DNA of 64,000 nt from Veillonella_A intestinalis (GCF_943192895.1 NZ_CALPCB010000001.1:243073-307072), one strand, 5' to 3'. Numbered from the stretch's first letter, positions 24,348 through 33,794 are shown. Notes: generated by a model from the sequence alone, not told the origin. Program-made: numbers and translations.

Positions 24348-25130
24348 ATGAGTTTACATTTATGGGAACAGGTGGCGGCATGGAAATCGCCAAAATATCG
24401 ATTTGTTGATTTAACACATGAATTAAGTCCTGAAACGCCGCATTGGTGGGGATTCCAGCCTTTAAAAGAAACCGTGCTGTATGATTATCCTGAGAACAAA
24501 AAAGAAGGGGATACTTGGACTGCAGCGCCTATGCAGATTAAAGAATATACTGTGGTAGGGCAATATGGTACACATGTAGATGCACCCATTCATTTTGACC
24601 CTAAAGGACGAACTCAAGATCAACTTCGTGTTGAAGAAATGGTATATCCATTAGTTGTTATAGATAAATCTAGTGCAGTGGCAAAAAATCCAGATTATGA
24701 ATTATCGGTTGAAGATATTCTAGCTTTTGAAGCGGAACATGGTCGGATTCCTGAAGGTGCTTTTGTAGCCTTTCGAACAGATTGGTATAAACGCCCGGCC
24801 AATGATTTTGAAAATAAAGATGAGGAAGGAAAGCCACATTCTCCAGGTTGGCCTATTCCTACATTAGAATTTTTGGTAAAAGAGCGTAATATTGGCGCTA
24901 TTGGTCATGAAACAGCAGATACGGATGCAGCGATTCGTGCATTTCAACCAGACTGCCATCCATTGCCCGCTGAACAATATATTTTATCTCAAGATAGAAT
25001 ACAAGTAGAAGTGTTAGCTCATTTAGATGAGTTGCCACCAGTAGGTACGATTATTTTTGTAACCTTCCCACGGTTAAAGAATGGTACAGGCTTTACAGCG
25101 CGCGTATTTGCATTGGTTGAAAATGAATAA
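24348..25130 (+). CDS. Cyclase-family metal-dependent hydrolase (kynurenine formamidase-like)
   Basis: A 260-residue cytoplasmic protein of the cyclase/KynB fold. The metal signature HXGTHXDXXXH appears as GQYGTHVDAPIHFDPKGR, with the first His replaced by Gln, and AIGHETADTDA gives further conserved residues. Members hydrolyse N-formylkynurenine or other ring amides and esters; no tryptophan-degradation genes lie nearby, so the substrate is open. AGGAGA lies close to the ATG. It is a single-gene unit with its own promoter, possible operator and a strong terminator. Confidence 0.82.
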   Translation: MSLHLWEQVAAWKSPKYRFVDLTHELSPETPHWWGFQPLKETVLYDYPENKKEGDTWTAAPMQIKEYTVVGQYGTHVDAPIHFDPKGRTQDQLRVEEMVYPLVVIDKSSAVAKNPDYELSVEDILAFEAEHGRIPEGAFVAFRTDWYKRPANDFENKDEEGKPHSPGWPIPTLEFLVKERNIGAIGHETADTDAAIRAFQPDCHPLPAEQYILSQDRIQVEVLAHLDELPPVGTIIFVTFPRLKNGTGFTARVFALVENE

Positions 25131-25135
25131 ACACA

Positions 25136-25170
25136 AAAGCCCCCTCGGCCTAGGCCGAGGGGGCTTTACT
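25136..25170. terminator. Terminator after the cyclase gene
   Basis: A 15-base perfect stem AAAGCCCCCTCGGCC / GGCCGAGGGGGCTTT with a two-base central gap (TA). It is symmetric, so it may also act on the convergent minus-strand gene, although that gene ends about 100 bases away. Confidence 0.92.
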
Positions 25171-25274
25171 AATAGTGAGCAATGCATACAACTGTTATAC
25201 TTGCCTATTCACTATTCATATGTGGTAAGGTGTAAGGTGAAGTAGGTTAACTACTTTATTTGTTTAAAGCAAGC

Positions 25275-25859
25275 TTATTTCTTTTCAGGTTGAGCTGCTT
25301 CAGTGTCAGTGTTTTCGATGATTACATCAGTTTTCTGGAATTCGTTAGCGCTTTTTACTTTAGCGTTTTGCCAAGTGGCAGCGATTTTAGCATCTTCTAC
25401 TTTTTTCTGTTGTGCTTCAGCTGGTGTGATTGCAATATCAGGTTTGTTTTTTAACTGATAGTTACGGTTAGCAAGGTTAGCTACTACGTTTTCTAAAGCA
25501 GCGTCAGCTGTGTTAGGTTGGATTGCATGACCTGCACCATTAGCATTGGAAGTGCTTTGTACGTTTTCAGAGTTGTTAGGGTACACATCTTTTTGGTAAG
25601 TGTAAATTGTGTTGTTAGCAAAGTCTAATTTGTAAGTAACAACATCTGTAAGACCAGTGTTAGGGTTTACAGCAGCTGCTTGGAAATCAGCTGTATCAGT
25701 ATTTACATCGTAGTTAATGGATTGTACATTAACACGAGTTGTGTAATCTTTGTCAGAATGTACCCAGTACCATTGATCAGCTGGTAATGTTTTTGCAGAA
25801 GCTGCACCTGCTACTGTTGCGAATGCTAAACCTAAAAGTAATGTTTTTTGTAATTTCAT
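25275..25859 (-). CDS. Small secreted protein of unknown function
   Basis: A 194-residue protein with a signal peptide (MKLQKTLLLGLAFATVAGAASA, cleavage before KT). The mature part begins DQWYWVHSDKDYTTRVNV and is beta-rich to about residue 90. It then becomes polar and low-complexity (Asn, Ala, Gln, Lys), ending with an Asp/Glu-rich tail. I recognise no domain; the WYWVHSD...FAN.TIY pattern recalls small surface or envelope proteins. AAGGGAG lies upstream of the start, and a consensus-like promoter (25921-25950, minus) suggests strong expression. It may be of the same general kind as the secreted protein at 12624. Confidence 0.75.
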   Translation of the reverse strand: MKLQKTLLLGLAFATVAGAASAKTLPADQWYWVHSDKDYTTRVNVQSINYDVNTDTADFQAAAVNPNTGLTDVVTYKLDFANNTIYTYQKDVYPNNSENVQSTSNANGAGHAIQPNTADAALENVVANLANRNYQLKNKPDIAITPAEAQQKKVEDAKIAATWQNAKVKSANEFQKTDVIIENTDTEAAQPEKK

Positions 25860-25920
25860 AATATCTAAACTCCCTTCAAAATGAACATCAATTTGAATAT
25901 CGATTATTTTCTATGTTTTT

Positions 25921-25950
25921 ATTATAACACAAAAAGAACAATAATTTCAA
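25921..25950 (-). promoter_or_regulatory. Promoter of the small secreted protein
   Basis: Minus strand: TTGAAA (25945-25950), 18-base spacer, TATAAT (25921-25926), about 60 bases before the start codon. Confidence 0.65.
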
Positions 25951-26269
25951 GGGAATGGACGAAAAAATTAGTTTTTAACAATTTAATTGCTAGATTGACC
26001 TTTGGTTAACGAAGATTTTACTGACAAAAATAGTCTAAAATTTGAGAAAAATTAGTTGGAATTCATAAAATGAATACTTGCTGCAATTATTATTCTAAAA
26101 ATGTATAATATATATGATTTTTATGACATTAACTCTAGCATATATTAAATTTTATTGTTATTATAGGATATGGAAGAATATCTATTATATTAATTATATA
26201 GAGAGTTATCTTTATATAACTTATAAAAGGATTGACGGATTTGCGGGTTTGACAGGAAGGATGTGTAGA
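25951..26269. other. A+T-rich divergent intergenic region
   Basis: This gap upstream of the 398-aa gene holds a TATAAT at 26104-26109 without a good -35, and a small dyad ATTCAT-AAA-ATGAAT near 26061-26075. The frame of the downstream gene is open back to 26114, but its translation there (Tyr/Ile-rich) does not look like the protein. Nothing else recognised. Confidence 0.5.
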
Positions 26270-27466
26270 ATGCGAGAATTCCGTTGTGATTCAGAGGCTA
26301 TGAGGAAGGGGTATTTGGCGTTAGCTGCGCAAGTAAGTAAAGCCATTGAAAAAGGGACGTTGTCCGTATATGATACACTTCAACTCGTAGTCATTGATGA
26401 TGTAGTGGTTAATTGGTATGGGAAGGATCCGTTTCACGGGCGGTATTATGAGAAACCTGAAGATGTATTGCTTCAGATGGTAGGGCAGGCTCGTTATGAG
26501 TTTGAAAAGCCTTATTTCGAGGCTCATAGCACCAGCACCTTAGCTGAGTTAGCTATTAAAAAGCCGACTCAAAAACAAGCCGTTCCGGTGGTTGATCAAG
26601 TCTTTACCGATAGCGAGGCGGCTAAGTTGTGGGAAGTTGGTTTGACTGCGGTCATCAAAGCTTGTCAAGGAACGGGGCTTAATTGTTTTAATGAAACTGA
26701 ATGTCGTGAAAGTGATGGCACATTTCTTATCAGCGAAGCGGGGATGACTCGCTTATTCGGTGAACGCCTTGATGATCAGGGAATGAGCATTGTTTTCATG
26801 CATATTGGTTCCGAAGAAGCTATGTTAGTTCGTTCTAAACTGCGTAAAATTTATGAAGCAAAGGCTGGCGCTAAAGCGGAAGTGGCGTTACACGAACGAA
26901 TGGGTGAAATTGTAACTTCTTGTGTTAAATCTATTGCCAATGGTCATACGGTAGAATTATTGCATACTATTGAAGAAGTGGCTAAAGAAGTAGGAATTGA
27001 ATCTAAAGTAGCTCGCGTAGTCACTGACTTTAGACGGTATAATCGTATTGTATGGGCATATTTGTTTACTTTAGTAGATAGTGATGAATTGGAAGTATGG
27101 CGTAATATCGGTGAAAATACAGATACCAGTGCGTTGTTGAATGCTTTACAAGAGGTGAAGGACGGCGTAGCCAATGGAAGCGCTAAAAAGGACGGCAAAG
27201 TTTCAACTAAGGCGAAAAAAGAAAAAACTGTAACGACACAAGCTATGGCTAGTCAATCACGACATAATCCACTCTTAGCTGGTTATGATGATGAAATTCT
27301 TGATGAACATGGTCTAAAAGCAGAGCGACGAGAATGGGATCAAGCCAATAATGAATATGGTCACGTAAATGAAGAGGCTTTAACTGATGATATTTCATAC
27401 GAAGATTTAATGGCTAATGTGATTGAAACTGATTTAACAGATTTAATCAGTAAAGAAAAGAAATAA
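26270..27466 (+). CDS. Hypothetical protein, 398 aa
   Basis: I do not recognise this protein. ATG 26270 follows AGGAAGG at 26254-26260 with nine-base spacing; an ATG at 26261 touches that site, and the longer upstream frame is ignored. The first about 100 residues contain a compact segment (TLSVYDTLQLVVIDDVVVNWYGKDPFHGRYY). The middle is helical and charged. From about residue 300 the chain becomes Lys/Ala-rich and then acidic and probably disordered, ending in TDLISKEKK. No membrane helix, signal peptide or nucleotide loop. It stands alone between a divergent secreted-protein gene and the galactose cluster. Confidence 0.7.
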   Translation: MREFRCDSEAMRKGYLALAAQVSKAIEKGTLSVYDTLQLVVIDDVVVNWYGKDPFHGRYYEKPEDVLLQMVGQARYEFEKPYFEAHSTSTLAELAIKKPTQKQAVPVVDQVFTDSEAAKLWEVGLTAVIKACQGTGLNCFNETECRESDGTFLISEAGMTRLFGERLDDQGMSIVFMHIGSEEAMLVRSKLRKIYEAKAGAKAEVALHERMGEIVTSCVKSIANGHTVELLHTIEEVAKEVGIESKVARVVTDFRRYNRIVWAYLFTLVDSDELEVWRNIGENTDTSALLNALQEVKDGVANGSAKKDGKVSTKAKKEKTVTTQAMASQSRHNPLLAGYDDEILDEHGLKAERREWDQANNEYGHVNEEALTDDISYEDLMANVIETDLTDLISKEKK

Positions 27467-27579
27467 ATGGGCTAAGATGAGAGTCGTGTAAATTTTTATA
27501 TATGTTTTTAGGTTATACTTAATTAAGAAATTAAGTAAATACTTAACTTTTTTGTTGATAAGTTATAAAATATATCGTC

Positions 27580-27630
27580 AAGAGGTTATAAAGTTGCAAG
27601 TTTTATGCGACTTTATGGCCTCTTTTTTGA
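27580..27630 (+). terminator. Terminator after the 398-aa protein
   Basis: AAGAGG (27580-27585) pairs with CCTCTT (27619-27624), with inner pairing of ATAAAGT and ACTTTAT, followed by a run of T. Confidence 0.7.
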
Positions 27631-27690
27631 TTGTCTGTGTGGTATGTGAAATTGGTATGGTCTATTGTTGTTTGTGGCTTGAAAAAAAGG

Positions 27691-27718
27691 GTGACATATG
27701 AAAAAATATATTTATAAT
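27691..27718 (+). promoter_or_regulatory. Candidate galT promoter
   Basis: GTGACA (27691-27696), 16-base spacer, TATAAT (27713-27718). A short dyad CTTAA...TTAAG (27727-27744) follows and could be a regulator site. Confidence 0.4.
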
Positions 27719-27760
27719 ATATTTTCTTAAGTAGTTTATTAAGTGCGAGGAGCGGATAAT

Positions 27761-28756
27761 ATGTCAGAATTAAGATGGAATCCATTGCTCGGCACATGGA
27801 CGATGGTCGCATCAAACCGTAAATTGCGTCCCAATATGCCAAAAGATTGGTGTCCGTTTTGCCCTGGGGAAGGGAAAAAGGTACCTTCAGAATTTACTGT
27901 ATATGCTTATGATAATGATTTTCCTGCGTTGACCCAACATCCTGAAGCGCCGTATTGGGATGGTGGTTTCTACAAAAGTGCTGAAAATTATGGCAAATGT
28001 GAAGTAATTTTATACTCGCCACGACATAATGTGAAATTTTATGATTTGTCGGTGGCTCATATTGTGGAACTATTGGATTTAATTGCTGATCGTTGTACGG
28101 CGTTAAGTGCAGATGAACGCATTAAATATGTATATCCTTTTGAAAATAAAGGGGAAGCGGTGGGTGTAACGATGCCGCATCCACATGGCCAAATTTATGG
28201 CTATCCTTTTGTGCCACAGAAGATTGAAACGGAGCTTCGTAATTGTAAAGAGCACTATGAAAAACGGAAACGCTGTTTACTTTGCCAAATGAACGAAGAA
28301 GAAAAAGATTCAGATAAACGTATTGTTGCAGAAAATGACAGTTTTGTTGCCTATATTCCGTTCTTTACAGATTATCCGTATGGTGTATTTATCGTAGCAA
28401 AGCGCCATTTGGGAATGCTATCAGATTGTACGGCTAAAGAACGGGAAGATTTAGCACGCATTTTAAAAGTAGTAACACAGGCTTTTGATGAATTATTCAA
28501 AGCGCCATTCCCATATATGATGGTATATCATCAAATGCCAGTGAATAGTCCTGAATATGCTAAGGCTAAAGATTATTACCATTTCCATATTGAGTTTTAC
28601 CCACCATTTAGAGAAGCTAATAAGATTAAATATTATGCATCTTCTGAAATGGGGGCTTGGGCGGCCGCCAATACGAGTGCAGTAGAGGAAACAGCCCCTG
28701 TACTACGCAAGCTAGTTGATCAAATTTTAGAAAAGGAAGATATGAATAATGAATAA
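27761..28756 (+). CDS. galT: Galactose-1-phosphate uridylyltransferase
   Basis: Leloir pathway enzyme swapping UMP between UDP-glucose and galactose-1-phosphate. A class I (HIT-superfamily) GalT of 331 aa with the zinc-site motif CPFCPGE near the N-terminus, the active-site PHPHGQIYGYPF (His-X-His nucleophile) and the later HFHIEFYPPF. The start is ATG 27761 after GAGGAGCGGATAAT; 27743 would overlap that ribosome site. Its stop overlaps galK by eight bases, so the two enzymes are made together. First gene of the gal/mgl cluster. Confidence 0.95.
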   Translation: MSELRWNPLLGTWTMVASNRKLRPNMPKDWCPFCPGEGKKVPSEFTVYAYDNDFPALTQHPEAPYWDGGFYKSAENYGKCEVILYSPRHNVKFYDLSVAHIVELLDLIADRCTALSADERIKYVYPFENKGEAVGVTMPHPHGQIYGYPFVPQKIETELRNCKEHYEKRKRCLLCQMNEEEKDSDKRIVAENDSFVAYIPFFTDYPYGVFIVAKRHLGMLSDCTAKEREDLARILKVVTQAFDELFKAPFPYMMVYHQMPVNSPEYAKAKDYYHFHIEFYPPFREANKIKYYASSEMGAWAAANTSAVEETAPVLRKLVDQILEKEDMNNE

Positions 28757-29903
28757 AGCGGAACTAATAGCTAAATTTATTGAGCAATTCGGAGATACTG
28801 GAAAGCCCATTGATTGCTATTTCGCCCCTGGGCGTGTGAATATTATTGGTGAACATCAAGATTATAATGGTGGTCATGTATTTCCTGCGGCCTTAACCTG
28901 TGGGATTTGGGGAGCTATGCGCCTACGGGACGATTCAAAAGTTCGTCTTTATTCTGAAAATATGGAAACCACAGTGGTGGTCGACATACATGATGATTTT
29001 GTATATGATCCAGTCCATGATTGGGCTAATTATCCCCTTGGGATTATAGAGTTTCTAAAAAAAGCAGGTCACACATTGTCTGGTATGGATTTATTTTACA
29101 GTGGCAATTTGCCAGCAGGGGCGGGGTTATCGTCCTCGGCTTGTATTTTAGATTTAACTGGTTATATGCTATGGACCGAGTTAGGATTAACGCCTATTGA
29201 TCGGACTAAACTTGCTGAAATGGCGCAACAAGTAGAGTATAACTTTGTAGGCGTCAAGGTGGGGATTATGGATCAATTTGCTATTAGTCATGGCAAAGAA
29301 GGTCATGGCGTACTCCTCGATTGTACAGCTATGGAATTTAAGCATGTGCCCCTCAACTGGGGTGATTATCACCTTATTATTATGAATACCAATAAAAAGC
29401 GGGGCTTAGTAGACTCTAAGTTTAATGAGCGTAAAGCAGAATGTGATGCGGCGTGGGCAGAGATTCAAAAACATTACCCGCTTGAAGCGTTGGCGCTAGG
29501 AACTGAAGCTGATTTAGATCTAATTGCTGATGATGTATTACGTCGTCGGGCACGGCATGTCATTACAGAAAATCTGAGAGTGTTAGCCTTTATGGAGGCT
29601 TTAAAAGCTGGTGATACAGCAAAGATTGCTGAAATTATTACGGCATCTCATACATCGTTGCGTTATGATTATGAAGTGAGTGGCTTAGAGTTAGATACGA
29701 TGGTAGAGATTGCTCGCAAACAACCAGGTTGTTTAGCTTCTCGCATGACAGGCGCCGGTTTTGGTGGTTGTGCAATTGCCTTGGTGGCTACTAAAGATGT
29801 GGCGGCATTTAAAGAAAATGTACCTAAATTATATGAAGCGGTTATTGGAACAGAACCTACTTTATACGATGCCGAAATAGGTGATGGCGTTTACAGTTTA
29901 TAA
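28749..29903 (+). CDS. galK: Galactokinase
   Basis: GHMP-family kinase phosphorylating galactose at C1. Motifs in order: GRVNIIGEHQDYNGG (sugar binding), LPAGAGLSSSAC (ATP loop), and MTGAGFGGCAIAL (C-terminal GHMP motif). Length 384 aa is standard. Overlaps galT by eight bases, and a regulator gene follows 20 bases downstream. With mglBAC for uptake, the cluster covers import, phosphorylation and uridylyl transfer; galE is not in this window. Confidence 0.95.
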   Translation: MNKAELIAKFIEQFGDTGKPIDCYFAPGRVNIIGEHQDYNGGHVFPAALTCGIWGAMRLRDDSKVRLYSENMETTVVVDIHDDFVYDPVHDWANYPLGIIEFLKKAGHTLSGMDLFYSGNLPAGAGLSSSACILDLTGYMLWTELGLTPIDRTKLAEMAQQVEYNFVGVKVGIMDQFAISHGKEGHGVLLDCTAMEFKHVPLNWGDYHLIIMNTNKKRGLVDSKFNERKAECDAAWAEIQKHYPLEALALGTEADLDLIADDVLRRRARHVITENLRVLAFMEALKAGDTAKIAEIITASHTSLRYDYEVSGLELDTMVEIARKQPGCLASRMTGAGFGGCAIALVATKDVAAFKENVPKLYEAVIGTEPTLYDAEIGDGVYSL

Positions 29904-29923
29904 ATACCTGAGGAGGTGAAGGC

Positions 29924-31108
29924 ATGCAATCTAAGCAGGTATTGAATAATGATGAGATTATATTAAATTATATACGCCGTAATGGCTCTGTTTCAAAGGC
30001 TATTATTGCACGTAATACAGGAATTACGCCACCGACAGTGACTAATATTTGTAATACCTTAGCAGAAAAAGGTCTCATCTATGAGGATCGTCAAGAACGA
30101 AGTGCTTTAGGTCGCCCGTCTATGCTCTTAAAATTTAATGAGCAAAAGGAGATGCTCCTCATTATTCATGTGCGTACACACAATGTAGTTTGTTATGTTG
30201 TGCAATCTGGTGGGGTTATACTTCATCAGATGAAACAGTCTATTATTGGTTTAACCGTAGAAGAAATTTTAAATACAATTTATCATTGCGCTGAAGATAT
30301 TATTGAAGATATGCGCTGGACGATAGCTGCTATTGGTTTAGTGTTGCGAGGCCCAGTTGATTCTAAGAAAGGTATATCCATTTACTCACCTAATGGTAAA
30401 TGGACTAATATTCCTTTTAAATATATTTTAGAAGAACGGTTCCAATTGCCGACTTATGTAGAAAATGATGTTCGCTGCTTATCAACTGGTGAATATTATT
30501 ATGGCAGTGGCAAAGGGATTGAAAATCTATTAGTTTTAAAATTTAGTTATGGCTTAGGTGCTTCTTTGATTTATCATGGCTCGCTGTATCGGGGCTACAA
30601 TGATTATGCTGGTGAAATTGGCTATTCTGTGATTGATATTGACGAAACTAAGCAGAATTCCTTTACTCGATTAGAAGAGGTAGCCTCTGAAACGGCTATT
30701 CGGGAATATGTATTGACTGAAGTTAAAAAAGGTCGCCTATCTAAAGTAGCGACTAATCAAGAGATTTTAGCTGATGCATTCCGTGTGGAACCTATTTATG
30801 AAGCCGCTGTTGAAGGCGATGAGATTTGTTTAGAAGCCTTGAATCGGGTGGGGAAATATCTAGGAATTACCTTAGCGAATTTATATAACATGATTAATCC
30901 GCAACGCATCATTTTGAGTAGTGCCATGGGCAATGCGGTAGGTACTATGGATCCAATTTTACGAACGGTGCTAGAGAAAAATTTACATCGTGCACAGTCT
31001 GTGGATTTGGTGTATTCCGGTAATGGTAGTTATTATACTTTGTTAGGCATGGTAGATATTCTAAGTAGTCGCCGTGCCAGTGATGTATGGCTCAATGGAG
31101 GCCGATAA
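29924..31108 (+). CDS. ROK-family transcriptional regulator
   Basis: A 394-residue NagC/XylR-type protein. The N-terminal winged helix (NGSVSKAIIARNTGITPPTV followed by TNICNTLAEKGLIYED) leads into a ROK sugar-kinase-like domain with LVLKFSYGLGASLIYHGSLY and YAGEIGYSVID. The zinc-binding cysteine cluster typical of active ROK kinases (CXCGXXGC) is not seen, as in many ROK regulators. GGAGGTG precedes the ATG. Lying between galK and mglB, it most likely senses galactose or a derivative and controls this operon. Confidence 0.88.
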   Translation: MQSKQVLNNDEIILNYIRRNGSVSKAIIARNTGITPPTVTNICNTLAEKGLIYEDRQERSALGRPSMLLKFNEQKEMLLIIHVRTHNVVCYVVQSGGVILHQMKQSIIGLTVEEILNTIYHCAEDIIEDMRWTIAAIGLVLRGPVDSKKGISIYSPNGKWTNIPFKYILEERFQLPTYVENDVRCLSTGEYYYGSGKGIENLLVLKFSYGLGASLIYHGSLYRGYNDYAGEIGYSVIDIDETKQNSFTRLEEVASETAIREYVLTEVKKGRLSKVATNQEILADAFRVEPIYEAAVEGDEICLEALNRVGKYLGITLANLYNMINPQRIILSSAMGNAVGTMDPILRTVLEKNLHRAQSVDLVYSGNGSYYTLLGMVDILSSRRASDVWLNGGR

Positions 31109-31175
31109 TTGGTAGAACCGCTAATTCATAGCGAAATATAGAGTCTACAGTTTCATCTTAAAGGAGGAATTTCTC

Positions 31176-32216
31176 GTGAAAAAGGCATGGAAAGCAGCAA
31201 TGTTAGCAACCTTCGCAGTAGGGGCGTTGGTAGTGAGTGGTTGTGGCAGTGATTCTGGTAGTTCAGGTGGTGGCGATTTACCACAAGTAGGGGTTGCCAT
31301 TTATAAATTTGACGATACCTTCATGAGTGGCGTGCGTGCTCGTATTGATGCAGACGCTAAAGGGAAAGCAAAAGTGGATATCGTAGATAGCCAGAACTCC
31401 CAACCTACACAGAATGAAAAAGTTGATTTATTCCTTAATAAGAAATATAAAGCAATTGGTGTTAACATTGTTGACCGTCCAGCAGCAGGTGGGATTATCG
31501 ACAAAGCTAAAGCCGCTAATGTACCAGTAGTATTCTTAAATCGTGAGCCTTTAAAAGAAGATATGGCAAAATGGGATAAAGTATACTATGTAGGGGCTAA
31601 AGCTGAACAAAGTGGTGAAATGCAAGGTAAAATCTTAGCAGATTACTTCAAAAAACATCCAGAAGCTTATAAGAGCAAAGACAATGTATTACACTATGTA
31701 TTGATTAAAGGTGAACCAGGTCACCAAGATGCAGAACTTCGTTCTAAATATGTAATTGAATCCCTCAAAAGTGAAGGTATTCAAGTAGAAGAAATTGCAC
31801 AAGATACAGCTATGTGGGATCGTGTAAAAGGTCAAGAAAAAATGGCTGCTTTCTTATCTAGCTATGGCGATAAAATTGATGCTGTAATTTCCAATAATGA
31901 TGATATGGCTTTAGGCGCTATTGAAGCATTAAAAGCAGCTGGCTACTTTAAAGATGGTAAATACATGCCAGTTGTTGGTGTAGATGCGACAGCACCAGCA
32001 GTACAAGCATTAAAAGATGGCACTTTATTAGGTACTGTACTTAACAATGCAAAAAAACAAGGGGATGCTGTATTTAACTTAATGTTAGTATTATCCAAAG
32101 GTGAAACTCCTACAAAAGATAATGTAGGATTTGAATTAGTAGACAAACAATATATTTGGGTTCCTTACGAAATCGTAACAAAGGACAATGCAGATCAAAT
32201 CTTAGGTGATAAATAG
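31176..32216 (+). CDS. mglB: Galactose/methyl-galactoside ABC transporter binding lipoprotein
   Basis: A substrate-binding protein of the periplasmic sugar-binding type, 346 aa. The start is GTG 31176, eight bases after AAAGGAGG (31160-31167). The signal peptide ends in a lipobox VVSGC with Cys23, so the mature protein is lipid-anchored, unlike soluble E. coli MglB. The core has VGVAIYKFDDTFMSGVR, DAVISNNDDMALGAIEALK and VPVVGVDATAPAVQAL, matching MglB. It feeds the MglA/MglC transporter encoded next. Confidence 0.92.
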   Translation: MKKAWKAAMLATFAVGALVVSGCGSDSGSSGGGDLPQVGVAIYKFDDTFMSGVRARIDADAKGKAKVDIVDSQNSQPTQNEKVDLFLNKKYKAIGVNIVDRPAAGGIIDKAKAANVPVVFLNREPLKEDMAKWDKVYYVGAKAEQSGEMQGKILADYFKKHPEAYKSKDNVLHYVLIKGEPGHQDAELRSKYVIESLKSEGIQVEEIAQDTAMWDRVKGQEKMAAFLSSYGDKIDAVISNNDDMALGAIEALKAAGYFKDGKYMPVVGVDATAPAVQALKDGTLLGTVLNNAKKQGDAVFNLMLVLSKGETPTKDNVGFELVDKQYIWVPYEIVTKDNADQILGDK

Positions 32217-32223
32217 TCAGTAA

Positions 32224-32253
32224 GAGGGGGGAGGCTTGTTGCAGGCCTCCCTC
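32224..32253 (+). promoter_or_regulatory. Intercistronic hairpin between mglB and mglA
   Basis: GAGGGGGGAGGC and GGCCTCCCTC form a strong G+C stem just after mglB. No T-run follows, so it would more likely protect the mglB end of the message (raising MglB over MglA) than terminate fully. Confidence 0.6.
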
Positions 32254-32282
32254 ATTTACTAATAACTGGTAGGAGGGCAAGC

Positions 32283-33794
32283 ATGAGTGAGTATATTTTA
32301 GAGATGCAACATATAACTAAATCATTTCCCGGCGTAAAGGCACTAAATGATGTATCTCTGCGGCTCCGTCCAGGTTCGGTACATGCGCTTATGGGCGAAA
32401 ATGGTGCTGGGAAATCGACCTTGATGAAATGCTTATTCGGTATATATAAACAGGATGAGGGACAAATTATACTAGATGGTGAACCAGTTGACATTTCTGA
32501 TTCACGCACTGCGTTGGAGCTAGGTATATCCATGATTCATCAGGAATTATATCCGGTGCTACAACGAAATGTAATGGAAAATTTATGGCTTGGACGGTTT
32601 CCAACCAAGCAATTTGGTCCGCTTAAATTAGTGGATCATAAGAAAATGAAAGAGGATACCTTAGCTCTGTTTAAAGAGATAGATGTGGCGATTGATCCTG
32701 AGGAGTTAGCGGGACATTTATCTGTTTCTAAATTGCAGAGTATTGAAATTGCCAAAGCCGTATCACACAATGCACGGATTATTGTAATGGATGAGCCAAC
32801 CTCGTCGCTTACAAGTGATGAAGTAGAGCACTTATTTAAAATTATTGCCAACTTGAAAGCTAAAGGCGTGGCTATCATCTATATTTCTCATAAAATGGAA
32901 GAAATCCTACGCATATCTGATGAAGTAACGATTATGCGTGATGGTAACTATATAGGAACTTGGCCATCTGAAGAATTAACGACTGATTTAATTATTAAGC
33001 GGATGGTAGGCCGTGAAATGACGCAGCTTTTCCCAGAGAAAACGAATGAACCAGGAGAAGAAGTATTGCGTGTTGAAGGGATGACCTCAGTGCGAGATCA
33101 CTCCTTTAAAGATGTGAATTTCTCGTTGCGTAGAGGTGAAGTGCTGGGCATTGGTGGTCTTGTAGGGGCACAACGAACGGAAGTTATAGAAGCGCTCTTT
33201 GGATTACGCCATTTAGCATCAGGCAAGATCTTTATTCATGGCAAAGAAGTTAAGATTAAGAGCCCTCGTGATGCTAAGAAACATCACATTGCCCTATTAA
33301 CAGAAGAACGACGGGCTACTGGCATTTTCCCAATGCTTAATATTGTAGATAATAATACGATGGCTTGCATGCCAAAATATCGCAATAAGGTGGGCCTATT
33401 AAATGACAAATTGCGTGAAATTGACACCCAAGAGGGGGTTAATTCACTGCGTATTAAAACTCCAGATACACAGACTCGGATTCAATCCTTATCTGGTGGG
33501 AATCAACAGAAAGTATTAATTTCAAGATGGTTAAATACAAATCCAGAAATTTTGCTGCTTGATGAACCAACTCGAGGGATTGATGTAGGGGCTAAATATG
33601 AAATTTATACGATTATTAATCGTTTAGCTTCACAAGGTAAAAGTGTAATCATGATATCTTCGGAAATGTCTGAATTACTAGGTATGAGTGACCGCATTAT
33701 GGTCATGAGTAATGGTATTATGGAAGGCATTATTGATGCGAAGGATGCAACTGAAGAAAAAATCATGGAACTTGCTACGGCAGGTTTAGTATAG
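32283..33794 (+). CDS. mglA: Galactose/methyl-galactoside ABC transporter ATP-binding protein
   Basis: Tandem ABC ATPase of 503 aa. The first domain has Walker A GENGAGKSTLMK, the LSVSKLQSIEIAKA signature region and Walker B RIIVMDEPTSSL. The second has a degenerate Walker A (GGLVGAQRTEV), the intact signature LSGGNQQKV and Walker B ILLLDEPTRGIDVG. This asymmetry is normal in sugar importers of the CUT2 class. GTAGGAGGGC lies before the ATG. mglC follows 12 bases later. Confidence 0.95.
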   Translation: MSEYILEMQHITKSFPGVKALNDVSLRLRPGSVHALMGENGAGKSTLMKCLFGIYKQDEGQIILDGEPVDISDSRTALELGISMIHQELYPVLQRNVMENLWLGRFPTKQFGPLKLVDHKKMKEDTLALFKEIDVAIDPEELAGHLSVSKLQSIEIAKAVSHNARIIVMDEPTSSLTSDEVEHLFKIIANLKAKGVAIIYISHKMEEILRISDEVTIMRDGNYIGTWPSEELTTDLIIKRMVGREMTQLFPEKTNEPGEEVLRVEGMTSVRDHSFKDVNFSLRRGEVLGIGGLVGAQRTEVIEALFGLRHLASGKIFIHGKEVKIKSPRDAKKHHIALLTEERRATGIFPMLNIVDNNTMACMPKYRNKVGLLNDKLREIDTQEGVNSLRIKTPDTQTRIQSLSGGNQQKVLISRWLNTNPEILLLDEPTRGIDVGAKYEIYTIINRLASQGKSVIMISSEMSELLGMSDRIMVMSNGIMEGIIDAKDATEEKIMELATAGLV

